Shown: piece after piece, positions 36,256 through 42,991 of the stretch
Layout of the letters: each line of letters begins with the position of its first letter
How positions within the stretch are numbered: position 1 is the first letter of the stretch
Assembly: GCF_000787835.1 (NCBI RefSeq)
Contig: NZ_BBPP01000006.1
Coordinates: forward strand, 53,924 to 117,923
From: Streptacidiphilus melanogenes
GTDB taxonomy: Bacteria > Actinomycetota > Actinomycetes > Streptomycetales > Streptomycetaceae
Length of the DNA: 64,000 nt
Direction: 5' to 3'
Notes under the pieces: model-generated
The model's input: only the letters and a program-made list of their open reading frames with translations
Database searches by the model: none
What the model was told of the DNA's origin: nothing
Position numbers and translations under genes: made by a program

Positions 36256-36744
36256 ATGAGCCTGACCGACATTCCGCTGAAGACCCTGGGCGGCGAGCCC
36301 ACCAGCCTCGCCGACTACGCGGGCCAGGCGGTGCTGCTGGTCAACGTCGCGTCCAAGTGCGGACTGACCCCGCAGTACGCCGGCTTGGAGCGCCTCCAGC
36401 AGGCCTATGCCGGGCGCGGCTTCACCGTGCTGGGCGTCCCGTGCAACCAGTTCGCCGGCCAGGAGCCCGGCTCGGCCGAGGAGATCCAGACCTTCTGCTC
36501 GACCAGCTACGGCGTCAGCTTCCCGCTGCTGGAGAAGACGGACGTGAACGGCCCGGAGCGGCACCCGCTCTACGCCGAGCTGACCGCCGCCGAGGACGCC
36601 GCCGGCGAGGCGGGCGACATCACCTGGAACTTCGAGAAGTTCCTGCTCTCGCCCAAGGGCGAGGTCGTGGGCCGGTTCCGCCCGCGAACCGAGCCGGAGG
36701 CGCCTGAGCTGGTCGCCGCGATCGAGGCCCAGCTCTCCGCCTGA
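36256..36744 (+). CDS. Glutathione peroxidase family protein (Cys-type)
   Basis: 162-aa thiol peroxidase of the glutathione peroxidase family, likely working with thioredoxin or mycothiol-linked donors because actinomycetes lack glutathione. The peroxidatic residue is Cys rather than selenocysteine in VNVASKCGLTPQY. The Gln is in GVPCNQFAGQEPG and the Trp-Asn in ITWNFEKFLLS. A probable resolving Cys is in TFCSTSYGVSFP. CGGAGGA precedes the ATG. It reduces hydrogen peroxide or lipid hydroperoxides in the cytosol. Confidence 0.94.
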   Translation: MSLTDIPLKTLGGEPTSLADYAGQAVLLVNVASKCGLTPQYAGLERLQQAYAGRGFTVLGVPCNQFAGQEPGSAEEIQTFCSTSYGVSFPLLEKTDVNGPERHPLYAELTAAEDAAGEAGDITWNFEKFLLSPKGEVVGRFRPRTEPEAPELVAAIEAQLSA

Positions 36745-36782
36745 GCGACGCGTCGCACGGCCCGCCGCGTAGGGTGATGATC

Positions 36783-37238
36783 ATGACCGACGTCATCTTC
36801 CGGCGGGCTACCGCCGCCGACCTGCCCGCCATCGTCGCGATGCTCGCCGCCGACTCGCTCGGCGTGGGCCGGGAGTCGCCGGACGACATGACCCCCTACG
36901 AGGAGGCGTTCGCCCGGGTCGAGGCCGACCCGAACCAGCACCAGATCGTGGCGGAGCGCGCGGGCGAGGTGGTCGGCACCCTGCAACTGACGGTGATCCC
37001 GGGCCTTTCACGGCGTGGGGCCACCCGCACCGTCATCGAGGCCGTCCGGGTCCGCGCCGACCAGCGCGGCAGCGGGCTGGGCACGGAGCTGATGGAGCAC
37101 GCGGTCGCGGAGTCGCGCCGCCTCGGCGCCTCGCTGGTCCAGCTGACCAGCGACAACACCCGCACCGACGCGCACCGCTTCTACGAGCGGTTGGGCTTCA
37201 CCGGCTCACACGTCGGCTTCAAGCTGCCGCTGGGCTGA
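36783..37238 (+). CDS. GNAT family N-acetyltransferase
   Basis: 151-aa GNAT acetyltransferase. It begins DVIFRRATAADLPAIVAML. The acetyl-CoA-binding region is VRVRADQRGSGLGTELMEHAV (Q/R-x-x-G-x-G/A) and the C-terminal motif is TRTDAHRFYERLGF. The exact start is uncertain (GTG 36774, ATG 36777 or ATG 36783). A TAGGGT -10-like element at 36770-36775 would make the mRNA leaderless at 36783. The acceptor substrate is unknown. Its stop is 10 bp from the convergent DUF2218 gene. Confidence 0.88.
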   Translation: MTDVIFRRATAADLPAIVAMLAADSLGVGRESPDDMTPYEEAFARVEADPNQHQIVAERAGEVVGTLQLTVIPGLSRRGATRTVIEAVRVRADQRGSGLGTELMEHAVAESRRLGASLVQLTSDNTRTDAHRFYERLGFTGSHVGFKLPLG

Positions 37239-37248
37239 TCTCCGCCGG

Positions 37249-37593
37249 TCAGGCCTGCTCGGCCGCGGCTTCCTCCTCGTTGCGCTGGACGGTGCCGGCC
37301 GTGCCGTCGGCGCGGTGCCACTCGGCGACCAGCTCGTCCTTGCTCCCGAAGCGGACCAGGTGACGGCCGACGACGTCCTCCAGACGGTCGAGGTCGTCGG
37401 CAGCGCCCTCGACGACGAGCAGCAGGGCGTCCGGGGTGGCGGTCATGGCGGCGGTGCCGAAGCTGAAGCTGAGCGAGCCCTGCCCTGTCTCCTCGTCCCA
37501 GTGGGTCTCGATCTTGCGACCGAAGTGCGAGGCGAGCTGCTTGGCATAGCGGTTCGGGCGGTCGGTGGCGACGCGCGCATGAGAGCGGGCCAT
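37249..37593 (-). CDS. DUF2218 domain protein, iron-box controlled
   Basis: 114-aa small soluble protein of the DUF2218 family, starting MARSHARVATDRPNRYAKQLASHFG and containing HWDEETGQGSLSFSFG and AADDLDRLEDVVGRHL. The function is unknown; family members often sit beside siderophore or iron-uptake genes. ATG 37593 has GGAGG five bases upstream on its own strand. A near-perfect DtxR/IdeR-type palindrome 43 bp upstream (37636-37651) predicts induction under iron limitation. Confidence 0.88.
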   Translation of the reverse strand: MARSHARVATDRPNRYAKQLASHFGRKIETHWDEETGQGSLSFSFGTAAMTATPDALLLVVEGAADDLDRLEDVVGRHLVRFGSKDELVAEWHRADGTAGTVQRNEEEAAAEQA

Positions 37594-37635
37594 GGAAACC
37601 TCCAAGAGACGGCAGCCACGGCGGACCCCTGGCTG

Positions 37636-37651
37636 CTTAGGCGAGCCTAAG
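37636..37651. promoter_or_regulatory. DtxR/IdeR/DmdR-type iron box
   Basis: Perfect inverted repeat CTTAGGC-GA-GCCTAAG. It fits the TTAGG...AGCCTAA core of the iron-repressor box in actinobacteria. It lies just downstream of a minus-strand -10-like CATTAT (37654-37659), so a bound repressor would block transcription of the DUF2218 gene. The plus-strand marR start is 92 bp away and might also respond. Confidence 0.8.
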
Positions 37652-37742
37652 GCATAATGAGCTTGGCTCTCTAATTATTTCCCTCGCCGGTCCTGACCGA
37701 CTCTGTCGATATCCTGGCCTCCCCCTACGCAGGAGCCCTTCC

Positions 37743-38303
37743 GTGACCGCCGCAGCCCCGTCCGCCACCGCGCCCGAGCCGATCCCCACCGAGGTCGAGC
37801 TCGCCGACGCGCTGATGCGCGCGAGCAAGCGCATGCGGAAGGCCACTTTCCACCGGCTGGCCCCCCACGGGCTGACGCCCTCCCAGGGCCGCGCGCTGGA
37901 CACCCTGGCCTGGAGCGGCGGACGCGGCATCCGCCTCAACCAGCTCGCGGATCGGCTGCGCATCGCCCCGCGCTCGGCCACCACGGTCGTCGACGCCCTG
38001 GAGGCAGCCGGGCTGGTCACCCGCTCTCCCGACCCGGACGACCGCCGCGCCACACTGCTCCATCTGACGGAGCAGGGCGAGGCGGCCGTGGCCCGGATCG
38101 CGGCGGTCCGCCGCGAGGTCGCGGCCGAGTACTTCGGCCCGGTCAGCTCGGCCGAACGGGTGACGCTGCTGCGTCTGCTGCACGTGGCGGAAGAGGCGTA
38201 CGAGCAGGCACACCCCCACCACGGCCCGCACGGCCACCCCCATGCACCCCACCCGCACGCACCCGGCCCCGCTCAGGGTGGTCAGCCCTCGGCGCAGGAC
38301 TGA
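37743..38303 (+). CDS. MarR family regulator with a His-rich C-terminal tail
   Basis: 186-aa MarR-type winged-helix protein. The core reads GRALDTLAWSGGRGIRLNQL, then ADRLRIAPRSATTVVDALEAAGLVTRSPDPDDRRATLLHLTEQG. After the dimer helices comes an unusual tail, HPHHGPHGHPHAPHPH (eight His in 16 residues, bases 38211-38258), followed by a Gly/Pro/Gln end. Such a tail could bind nickel, zinc or iron. GTG 37743 has AGGAG upstream. The last 161 bp run antisense to the end of the EamA gene. An iron box lies between this gene and the divergent DUF2218 gene. Confidence 0.88.
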   Translation: MTAAAPSATAPEPIPTEVELADALMRASKRMRKATFHRLAPHGLTPSQGRALDTLAWSGGRGIRLNQLADRLRIAPRSATTVVDALEAAGLVTRSPDPDDRRATLLHLTEQGEAAVARIAAVRREVAAEYFGPVSSAERVTLLRLLHVAEEAYEQAHPHHGPHGHPHAPHPHAPGPAQGGQPSAQD

Positions 38304-39183
38304 TCACCGACCGCCCGAGCCGCGGGCGGGTCACGGACGCGATCGCGATCCCGGAGATCACCAGCGCGGCCGCCGCTCCGGAGAGCGGGCTGAGCGCCTC
38401 CCCCCGGAGCAGCCACGCCGAGGACATCCCGAAGACCGGCACCAGCAACGAGAACGGTGCCACCACGGACGCGTCGTGACGCCGCAACAGGTACCCCCAG
38501 AGCCCGAAGCCGACCAGGGTCGCACCCCACGCCACGTACAGGAGCGAGCCCACGGCACTCGGACTGAAGGTGGTCAGCGCCCGCAGATCCGCCCGGGGAC
38601 CCTCGGTGAGAAGCGACAGCACCGCCAGCGGCAGCGGCGGCACCACGCTGACCCAGACCATCCAGCGCAGCGCGTCCGGCGGCGCGGCCTTCCGGGTGAT
38701 GATGTTGGAGAACCCGAACGCCGCCGCCGCTCCCACCACCAGGGCGAACGCGCCCAGGGGCGCGGCACCCCCGCGTGACGCCTGGTCCAGCGCCGCGACG
38801 ACCATGCCGACCACGGCGACCCCGAGCCCCAGCAGTCGGCGTGCACCGATCCGCTCGCGCAGCAGTGCCGAGGCGAAGACCGCCGTGAAGATCGCCTGCC
38901 CCTGCTGGACCAGCGAGCTGAGCCCCGCCGGCATGCCTGCCTTCATCCCCTCGAAGAGCAGCCCGAACTGAAGTGCGCCCAGCACCAGCCCGCCGGCCAG
39001 GACGTAGCGCCAGGGCACCCCCGGCCGTCCGACCAGGAAGACGGCGGGCACCGCCGCGACAAGAAAGCGCAGAGCGGTGAAGAGCAGCGGCGGATAGTGG
39101 CTCAGCCCGGCGTCGATGGCGACGAAGTTGACGCCCCAGACGGCGGCGACGAGGACGGCGAGTCCGAAGTGGCGACCTGTCAT
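38143..39183 (-). CDS. EamA/DMT-family transporter
   Basis: 346-aa drug/metabolite transporter with ten predicted membrane helices in two EamA repeats. The first starts FGLAVLVAAVWGVNFVAIDAGL and has LRFLVAAVPAVFLV and LQFGLLFEGMKAGMPAGLSSLVQQ. The second has GAFALVVGAAAAFGFSNIITRKA and ends SGAAAALVISGIAIASV. The YdcZ/YbaS-like amino-acid-exporter style N-terminus suggests metabolite efflux. The conserved part ends near base 38320. The last 53 codons are Arg/Gly/Pro-rich and antisense to the MarR gene, so the tail may be nonconserved or the true product shorter. ATG 39183 follows GGGGTGATCC. Confidence 0.88.
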   Translation of the reverse strand: MTGRHFGLAVLVAAVWGVNFVAIDAGLSHYPPLLFTALRFLVAAVPAVFLVGRPGVPWRYVLAGGLVLGALQFGLLFEGMKAGMPAGLSSLVQQGQAIFTAVFASALLRERIGARRLLGLGVAVVGMVVAALDQASRGGAAPLGAFALVVGAAAAFGFSNIITRKAAPPDALRWMVWVSVVPPLPLAVLSLLTEGPRADLRALTTFSPSAVGSLLYVAWGATLVGFGLWGYLLRRHDASVVAPFSLLVPVFGMSSAWLLRGEALSPLSGAAAALVISGIAIASVTRPRLGRSVISPAPRADHPERGRVRAGGVHGGGRAGRGGGVPARTPLPPRAADAAASPVRPS

Positions 39184-39202
39184 GATCCGAGGATCACCCC
39201 TG

Positions 39203-39326
39203 GCATCCATGCAGCACCAGCAAACAGTTCTTCAGCGAATCGTTCATGGATGCTGAATGATTGAGCTTGGACTCGGGCCTGTCCGACAGACCGTCAGTTC
39301 ACTCGCTTGCCGACAATGGTGGCAAG
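39203..39326. promoter_or_regulatory. Inverted repeats in the EamA/protease divergent gap
   Basis: GCATCCATG (39203-39211) and CATGGATGC (39245-39253) form a 9-bp perfect inverted repeat with a 33-bp spacer. CTTGCC (39306-39311) and GGCAAG (39321-39326) form a second, 9 bp apart, shortly before the protease start. The gap between the starts is only 163 bp, so these are candidate operators or mRNA structures. Confidence 0.45.
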
Positions 39327-39346
39327 CATCCCCTTCCTGGCAAATC

Positions 39347-40117
39347 ATGCGGTACATGACGCTTCGTTCGTTGGCGGCCGCCGGTGCGATGCTCGCCGTG
39401 CTGCTGACCGCGCCCCAGACCCAGGTCTCCGCCGCCGGAGCGACCGACTCCACGGCGTTCGGCGGGGCCTCCCGCGTCGGTGCGATCTTCGGCTCCTCCG
39501 CCGCCCACCCCGACCACCACTTCTGCACCGGCGCCGTGGTCGACAGTCCCACCCGCGACATCGTGGTGACGGCGGCCCACTGCGTCATCGCCCCCGGCAC
39601 CGGTCGCGCCCGTGGCGGCCTCACCTTCGTCCCCGGCTACCACGACCGACGACGCCCCTTCGGCACCTGGTCGGTGGCCACGGTCGTCGCCGACAGCGGC
39701 TGGACCGCCCGCGGGAACCAGAACTCCGACGTGGCGTTCCTGATCCTGCGTCCGGACGCGGCCGGACGGAGGATCCAGGACGTGGCAGGCGCGGAGGCCC
39801 TCGCCTTCAACCCGCGCCCCGGCACCCGCGCCGTCGCCATCGGCTACCCCAGCCGCACCGACCGGCCGGTCCACTGCTCGTCCCGCCTGCGGCGCTTCAA
39901 CGCCCACCAGCTCGAGTTCGACTGCCCCGGCCTGCCCGGCGGCACGAGCGGCGGCCCGTTCCTGGTCGGCGTAGCCGCCGACGCCCGCACCCGCGGCGCG
40001 GTCGCGGGTGTCATCGGCGGCTACGAGGGGGGCGGCGCCACGGCCAACGTCTCGTACTCGGCGTACTTCGGCCCCTCGATCGCGGCGGTCTACCGGGCCG
40101 CGGTGGCACGCGGCTGA
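39347..40117 (+). CDS. Secreted trypsin-like serine protease (S1 family)
   Basis: 256-aa secreted serine protease precursor. The signal peptide is MRYMTLRSLAAAGAMLAVLL with probable cleavage around VSA-AG. The S1 triad is visible: His in VVTAAHCVIAPG, Asp in NSDVAFLILRP and Ser in LPGGTSGGPFL. Cys pairs (FCTGA/AHC; HCSSR/DCPG) suit two disulfides. No long propeptide is seen. The start could instead be ATG 39356. Neither ATG has a Shine-Dalgarno, and a CTTGCC/GGCAAG inverted repeat lies just upstream. It acts outside the cell; the substrate is unknown. Confidence 0.9.
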   Translation: MRYMTLRSLAAAGAMLAVLLTAPQTQVSAAGATDSTAFGGASRVGAIFGSSAAHPDHHFCTGAVVDSPTRDIVVTAAHCVIAPGTGRARGGLTFVPGYHDRRRPFGTWSVATVVADSGWTARGNQNSDVAFLILRPDAAGRRIQDVAGAEALAFNPRPGTRAVAIGYPSRTDRPVHCSSRLRRFNAHQLEFDCPGLPGGTSGGPFLVGVAADARTRGAVAGVIGGYEGGGATANVSYSAYFGPSIAAVYRAAVARG

Positions 40118-40233
40118 CGTCCGGCCCTGACCGGCTGACATCCGGATGTTGTTCGGGTCGGTCGCGGGCGCGCCCGCGCGGCGAGGCTCCGCAGGCCCCT
40201 GGACGGTGCGACCGCAGGTCATAAGCTGCCTGC

Positions 40234-41172
40234 ATGATGGATCTGGGACGACTCCGCGCCCTTCACGCCGTGGCCGTGCACGGCTCCGTGGGGCGCGCGG
40301 CCGCGGCCTTGGGGTACACCCCGTCTGCCGTCTCCCAGCAGATCAGCAAGCTGGAGCGGGAGACACGGACCCCGCTGCTGGAGAAGCGCGGCCGCGGCGT
40401 CGTGCTGACCGACGCCGCGCAGGAGCTCGTGCGGACCGCCGGAACCGTGCTGGCGCTGGTGGACCAAGCCGAGGTGGACCTGGAGGCACGCCGCGGGCAG
40501 GTGACCGGACGGCTCTTCGTCGCGGCCTTCGCCACCGCGGCCCGCGGCCTGCTGCCCGCGGTCCTGGCCGACCTGACCGCCCGCTACCCGGAGCTGGAGC
40601 TGCGGGTCCTGGAGAGCGACCCGTATCTCATGGCCGAACTCGTCGCCCGCGGCGAGATCGACCTCGCGGTGGTCCAGGACTGGCCCAACACCCCCCTCGC
40701 CACGCCCGAGGGGGTCGCCCGCCGCCACCTGGGCGTGGACGTCGTCGACGCCGTCCTGCCCGTCGACCATCCGCTCGCCGCGCGCGAGGTGCTCAGCGTC
40801 GGCGACCTCCTCGGGCAGACCTGGGTGAACACCCCGGCCGGCACCATCTGCCACGACTGGCTGATCCGCACCCTCAGGGAGGCCGGCGAGGAGCCCGACA
40901 CACGCTTCCAGGCCACCGAGTTCGACACGCAGATCGCGCTGATCGCGGCCGGGCTCTGCCTCGGCCTGGTGCCGCGCCTGGGCCGTGCGCCCCTGCCGCA
41001 CGGGGTCGTCGCCCGACCGATCATGCCGGAGCCGACGCGTCGGGTCTCGGTGCTGTGGCGGCAGCACGCCTCACGCCGTCCGGCGATCATCGCGGCGCTG
41101 GACACGCTGCGCCGGCACTGGCCGGAGCGCACGGCGGCCCCCGAACCGACGCTGATCGCGCAGCGCGGCTGA
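40234..41172 (+). CDS. LysR family transcriptional regulator
   Basis: 312-aa LysR-type regulator. The N-terminal winged HTH is LRALHAVAVHGSVGRAAAALGYTPSAVSQQISKLERE, followed by RGVVLTDAAQELV. The effector domain from about residue 90 has the periplasmic-binding-protein-like fold (GRLFVAAFATAARGLLPAVL, FDTQIALIAAGLCLGLVPRLG). The target is not evident, since no divergent biosynthetic gene is present; the EamA gene two genes upstream is a common LysR partner. A CATAAG -10-like element about ten bases before the ATG and the lack of a Shine-Dalgarno suggest a leaderless mRNA. Confidence 0.94.
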   Translation: MMDLGRLRALHAVAVHGSVGRAAAALGYTPSAVSQQISKLERETRTPLLEKRGRGVVLTDAAQELVRTAGTVLALVDQAEVDLEARRGQVTGRLFVAAFATAARGLLPAVLADLTARYPELELRVLESDPYLMAELVARGEIDLAVVQDWPNTPLATPEGVARRHLGVDVVDAVLPVDHPLAAREVLSVGDLLGQTWVNTPAGTICHDWLIRTLREAGEEPDTRFQATEFDTQIALIAAGLCLGLVPRLGRAPLPHGVVARPIMPEPTRRVSVLWRQHASRRPAIIAALDTLRRHWPERTAAPEPTLIAQRG

Positions 41173-41192
41173 GCCGGTCGCACGGGTCGGGG

Positions 41193-42080
41193 TCAGCTGT
41201 TGGCGAGGCCGATGACCAGCCACATGAAGCCCGCTCCGGCCACCGTGCACAGCAACGTCGACCGTGACGGGTGGGGGCTGTGGGCCTCGGGCAGGATGTC
41301 CGAGGTCGCCAGGTACATCAGGAAGCCGCCGAAGAAGCCCAGGTAGAGGCCGACGACATGCTCGGGGATGGTGAAGGCGAGGGTGACCGCCGCACCGACG
41401 ACCGGGGCGATCGCGTCCAGAGTCAGCAGGATGACCGCCCGCCGCAGGTCGTTGCCGTAGAGCCGGGTGATGGTGAAGGTGTTGTAGCCGTCGGCGAAGT
41501 CGTGGGCCAGCACGGCGACCGCCACCACCGCGCCGAAGCTGTTCCCGACCTGGAAGGAGGCTCCGATCGCGAAGCCGTCCATCAGACTGTGCACGCAGAG
41601 GCCGGACGCGGCCGCGAGGCCGAGCTTCTGGCTCCGCCCGTCCGGGCCGACAGCCGCCATGACACCGTGGGCGTGTGCGTGGCCGTGATCCTGGGCTTGG
41701 GGGGCCTGGGCTTGGGGGGCCTGGGACCGGCTCTGGGCTTGGGCTTGGCCTTGGCCGTGCGCGGGGCCGTGGACGTGCGGAAGTCCGGCGTGCTCGTGGG
41801 CCGCGTACTCCGCTTCGTGCGCCCGGTGGATCGCCACCGAGCGCTCGGCTATGTGCAACACCAGGAAGCCGAGCACGAACATCAGCAGCGCTTCGGGCAC
41901 GCCCCACAGATGCCGGCCCGCCGCCTGGACCGCCTCGGGCAGCAGGTCGAAGGAGACGACGCCGAGCATCAGCCCGGCAGCCAGTCCCAGGAGCAGGTGT
42001 CGGCGGTCGCCGAACCTGCCGGCGACGAGCCCGCCGAGGAGGGTCATCACGAAGGCCCCTGCGGCCACCAGTACCGGCAT
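41193..42080 (-). CDS. ZIP family divalent metal transporter
   Basis: 295-aa membrane protein of the ZIP family, which imports Zn, Fe or Mn into the cytosol. It has about eight helices. The metal-binding helices carry VHSLMDGFAIGASF (TM4) and LAHDFADGYNTFTI (TM5), in which the usual HExPEG reads HDFADG. Between TM3 and TM4 is a His-rich loop (HEHAGLPHVHGPAHGQGQ, then DHGHAHAHG) with a Gln/Ala repeat in the middle. The ATG has GGGAGGGCC upstream on its strand; the open frame continues 5' as Arg/Gly-rich sequence that does not look coding. Confidence 0.92.
   Translation of the reverse strand: MPVLVAAGAFVMTLLGGLVAGRFGDRRHLLLGLAAGLMLGVVSFDLLPEAVQAAGRHLWGVPEALLMFVLGFLVLHIAERSVAIHRAHEAEYAAHEHAGLPHVHGPAHGQGQAQAQSRSQAPQAQAPQAQDHGHAHAHGVMAAVGPDGRSQKLGLAAASGLCVHSLMDGFAIGASFQVGNSFGAVVAVAVLAHDFADGYNTFTITRLYGNDLRRAVILLTLDAIAPVVGAAVTLAFTIPEHVVGLYLGFFGGFLMYLATSDILPEAHSPHPSRSTLLCTVAGAGFMWLVIGLANS
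41691..41725. repeat. 15-bp tandem repeat in the ZIP metal-binding loop
   Basis: The unit CTGGGCTTGGGGGGC occurs at 41691-41705 and 41706-41720, with a partial third copy. On the coding strand it gives a Q/A/P repeat (APQAQ) inside the His-rich loop. In-frame expansion would lengthen the loop. Confidence 0.9.
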
Positions 42081-42305
42081 CGGCCCTCCCGAGGACGGGG
42101 ACGGGCGCGGGGCGGGACGACGTGCGAGGGCGGCGGCGCCCTGCCCAGTCGCCGCCGCCCTGCTTGCGGGCCCACCCTCGGCGCCCTCGGCACCATCCTC
42201 ACTGACGGCCCGTCCACCCGCGCGCCGATTACCCCACACGAGCGACCGGCCACCGGGCCGCCTCCGCGCTCCCGTCCCGACCGCCTCAGGCCGTATCAAA
42301 CCTCG

Positions 42306-42749
42306 TCAGCCCTCGTCAGCCTCGGAGTACACCTGCCACAGTGAGGGCGCTCCCTGTGCGGCCCAGTCGCGGCCGACCGCGGCCACGTCCAGCTCGCGTC
42401 CGCTCGCCAACCGGACGAACGGACGCCCGTCCCGCAGCAGCTCCCAGCTCGCGCCGGCGACGGACGCGACGATCACCGAGCCCAGGTAGAGCCCCGCGTC
42501 GTGCCCCAGCTCGGCCGCCTCCTGCGGATCGTCGCGCCAGCGCGGCGGCAACTGGTCCAGCGCCGAGAGGGACTCGGGGGCGTCGTCCAACTCCACCCCC
42601 ATGTCCGCCGCGCGGCCACGCAGGAGGGCGCACTCACCGAGCACCTCCGCGAGGCCCGCCGGATCTCCCACTCCTCCCGGATACCGCTCGGCCCGCGCCT
42701 CGGCGTCGTCCCGGCGCGGCCGCCAGCGATCCATGAAGGGGAAGCTCAT
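42306..42749 (-). CDS. DUF6278-like protein of unknown function
   Basis: 147-aa cytosolic protein. It starts MSFPFMDRWRPRR and contains LGECALLRGRAADMGVELDD, SALDQLPPRWRDDPQEAAELGHDAGLYLGSVI and LASGRELDVAAVGRDWA. From memory this is the streptomycete DUF6278 family; the function is unknown. The acidic central region and single-domain length are typical. It lies between the ZIP gene and a nuclease-like gene on the same strand with gaps over 200 bp, so it is probably transcribed alone. Confidence 0.8.
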   Translation of the reverse strand: MSFPFMDRWRPRRDDAEARAERYPGGVGDPAGLAEVLGECALLRGRAADMGVELDDAPESLSALDQLPPRWRDDPQEAAELGHDAGLYLGSVIVASVAGASWELLRDGRPFVRLASGRELDVAAVGRDWAAQGAPSLWQVYSEADEG

Positions 42750-42991
42750 GCCTCAAGGGTGACACCGCGGCGGCGCCCAGCCCCTGAAGGGCACGGGGAA
42801 GTTGCCCGGCCCACCCGCGACACCGCCGGTCCGGAGCCCGGCTCGCCTCACAGCCTGCTCCACCGCGCCATGGACAGCTGCCCGAACACGGCCGCAGTCC
42901 GGCCGAGGCCAAGCGCGTTGCAGCGCCGAGCGGAGCGGCCCCGGCGCGGAGCGGTGCGGTCTGGGCGCGACGCTGATGCGCGTGGCTGCCC

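Noticed and set aside
42750..42991. Possible gene between the DUF6278 and Mrr-like genes
   Set aside because: Open frames here are short shadows with no start context, and codon bias is lost.
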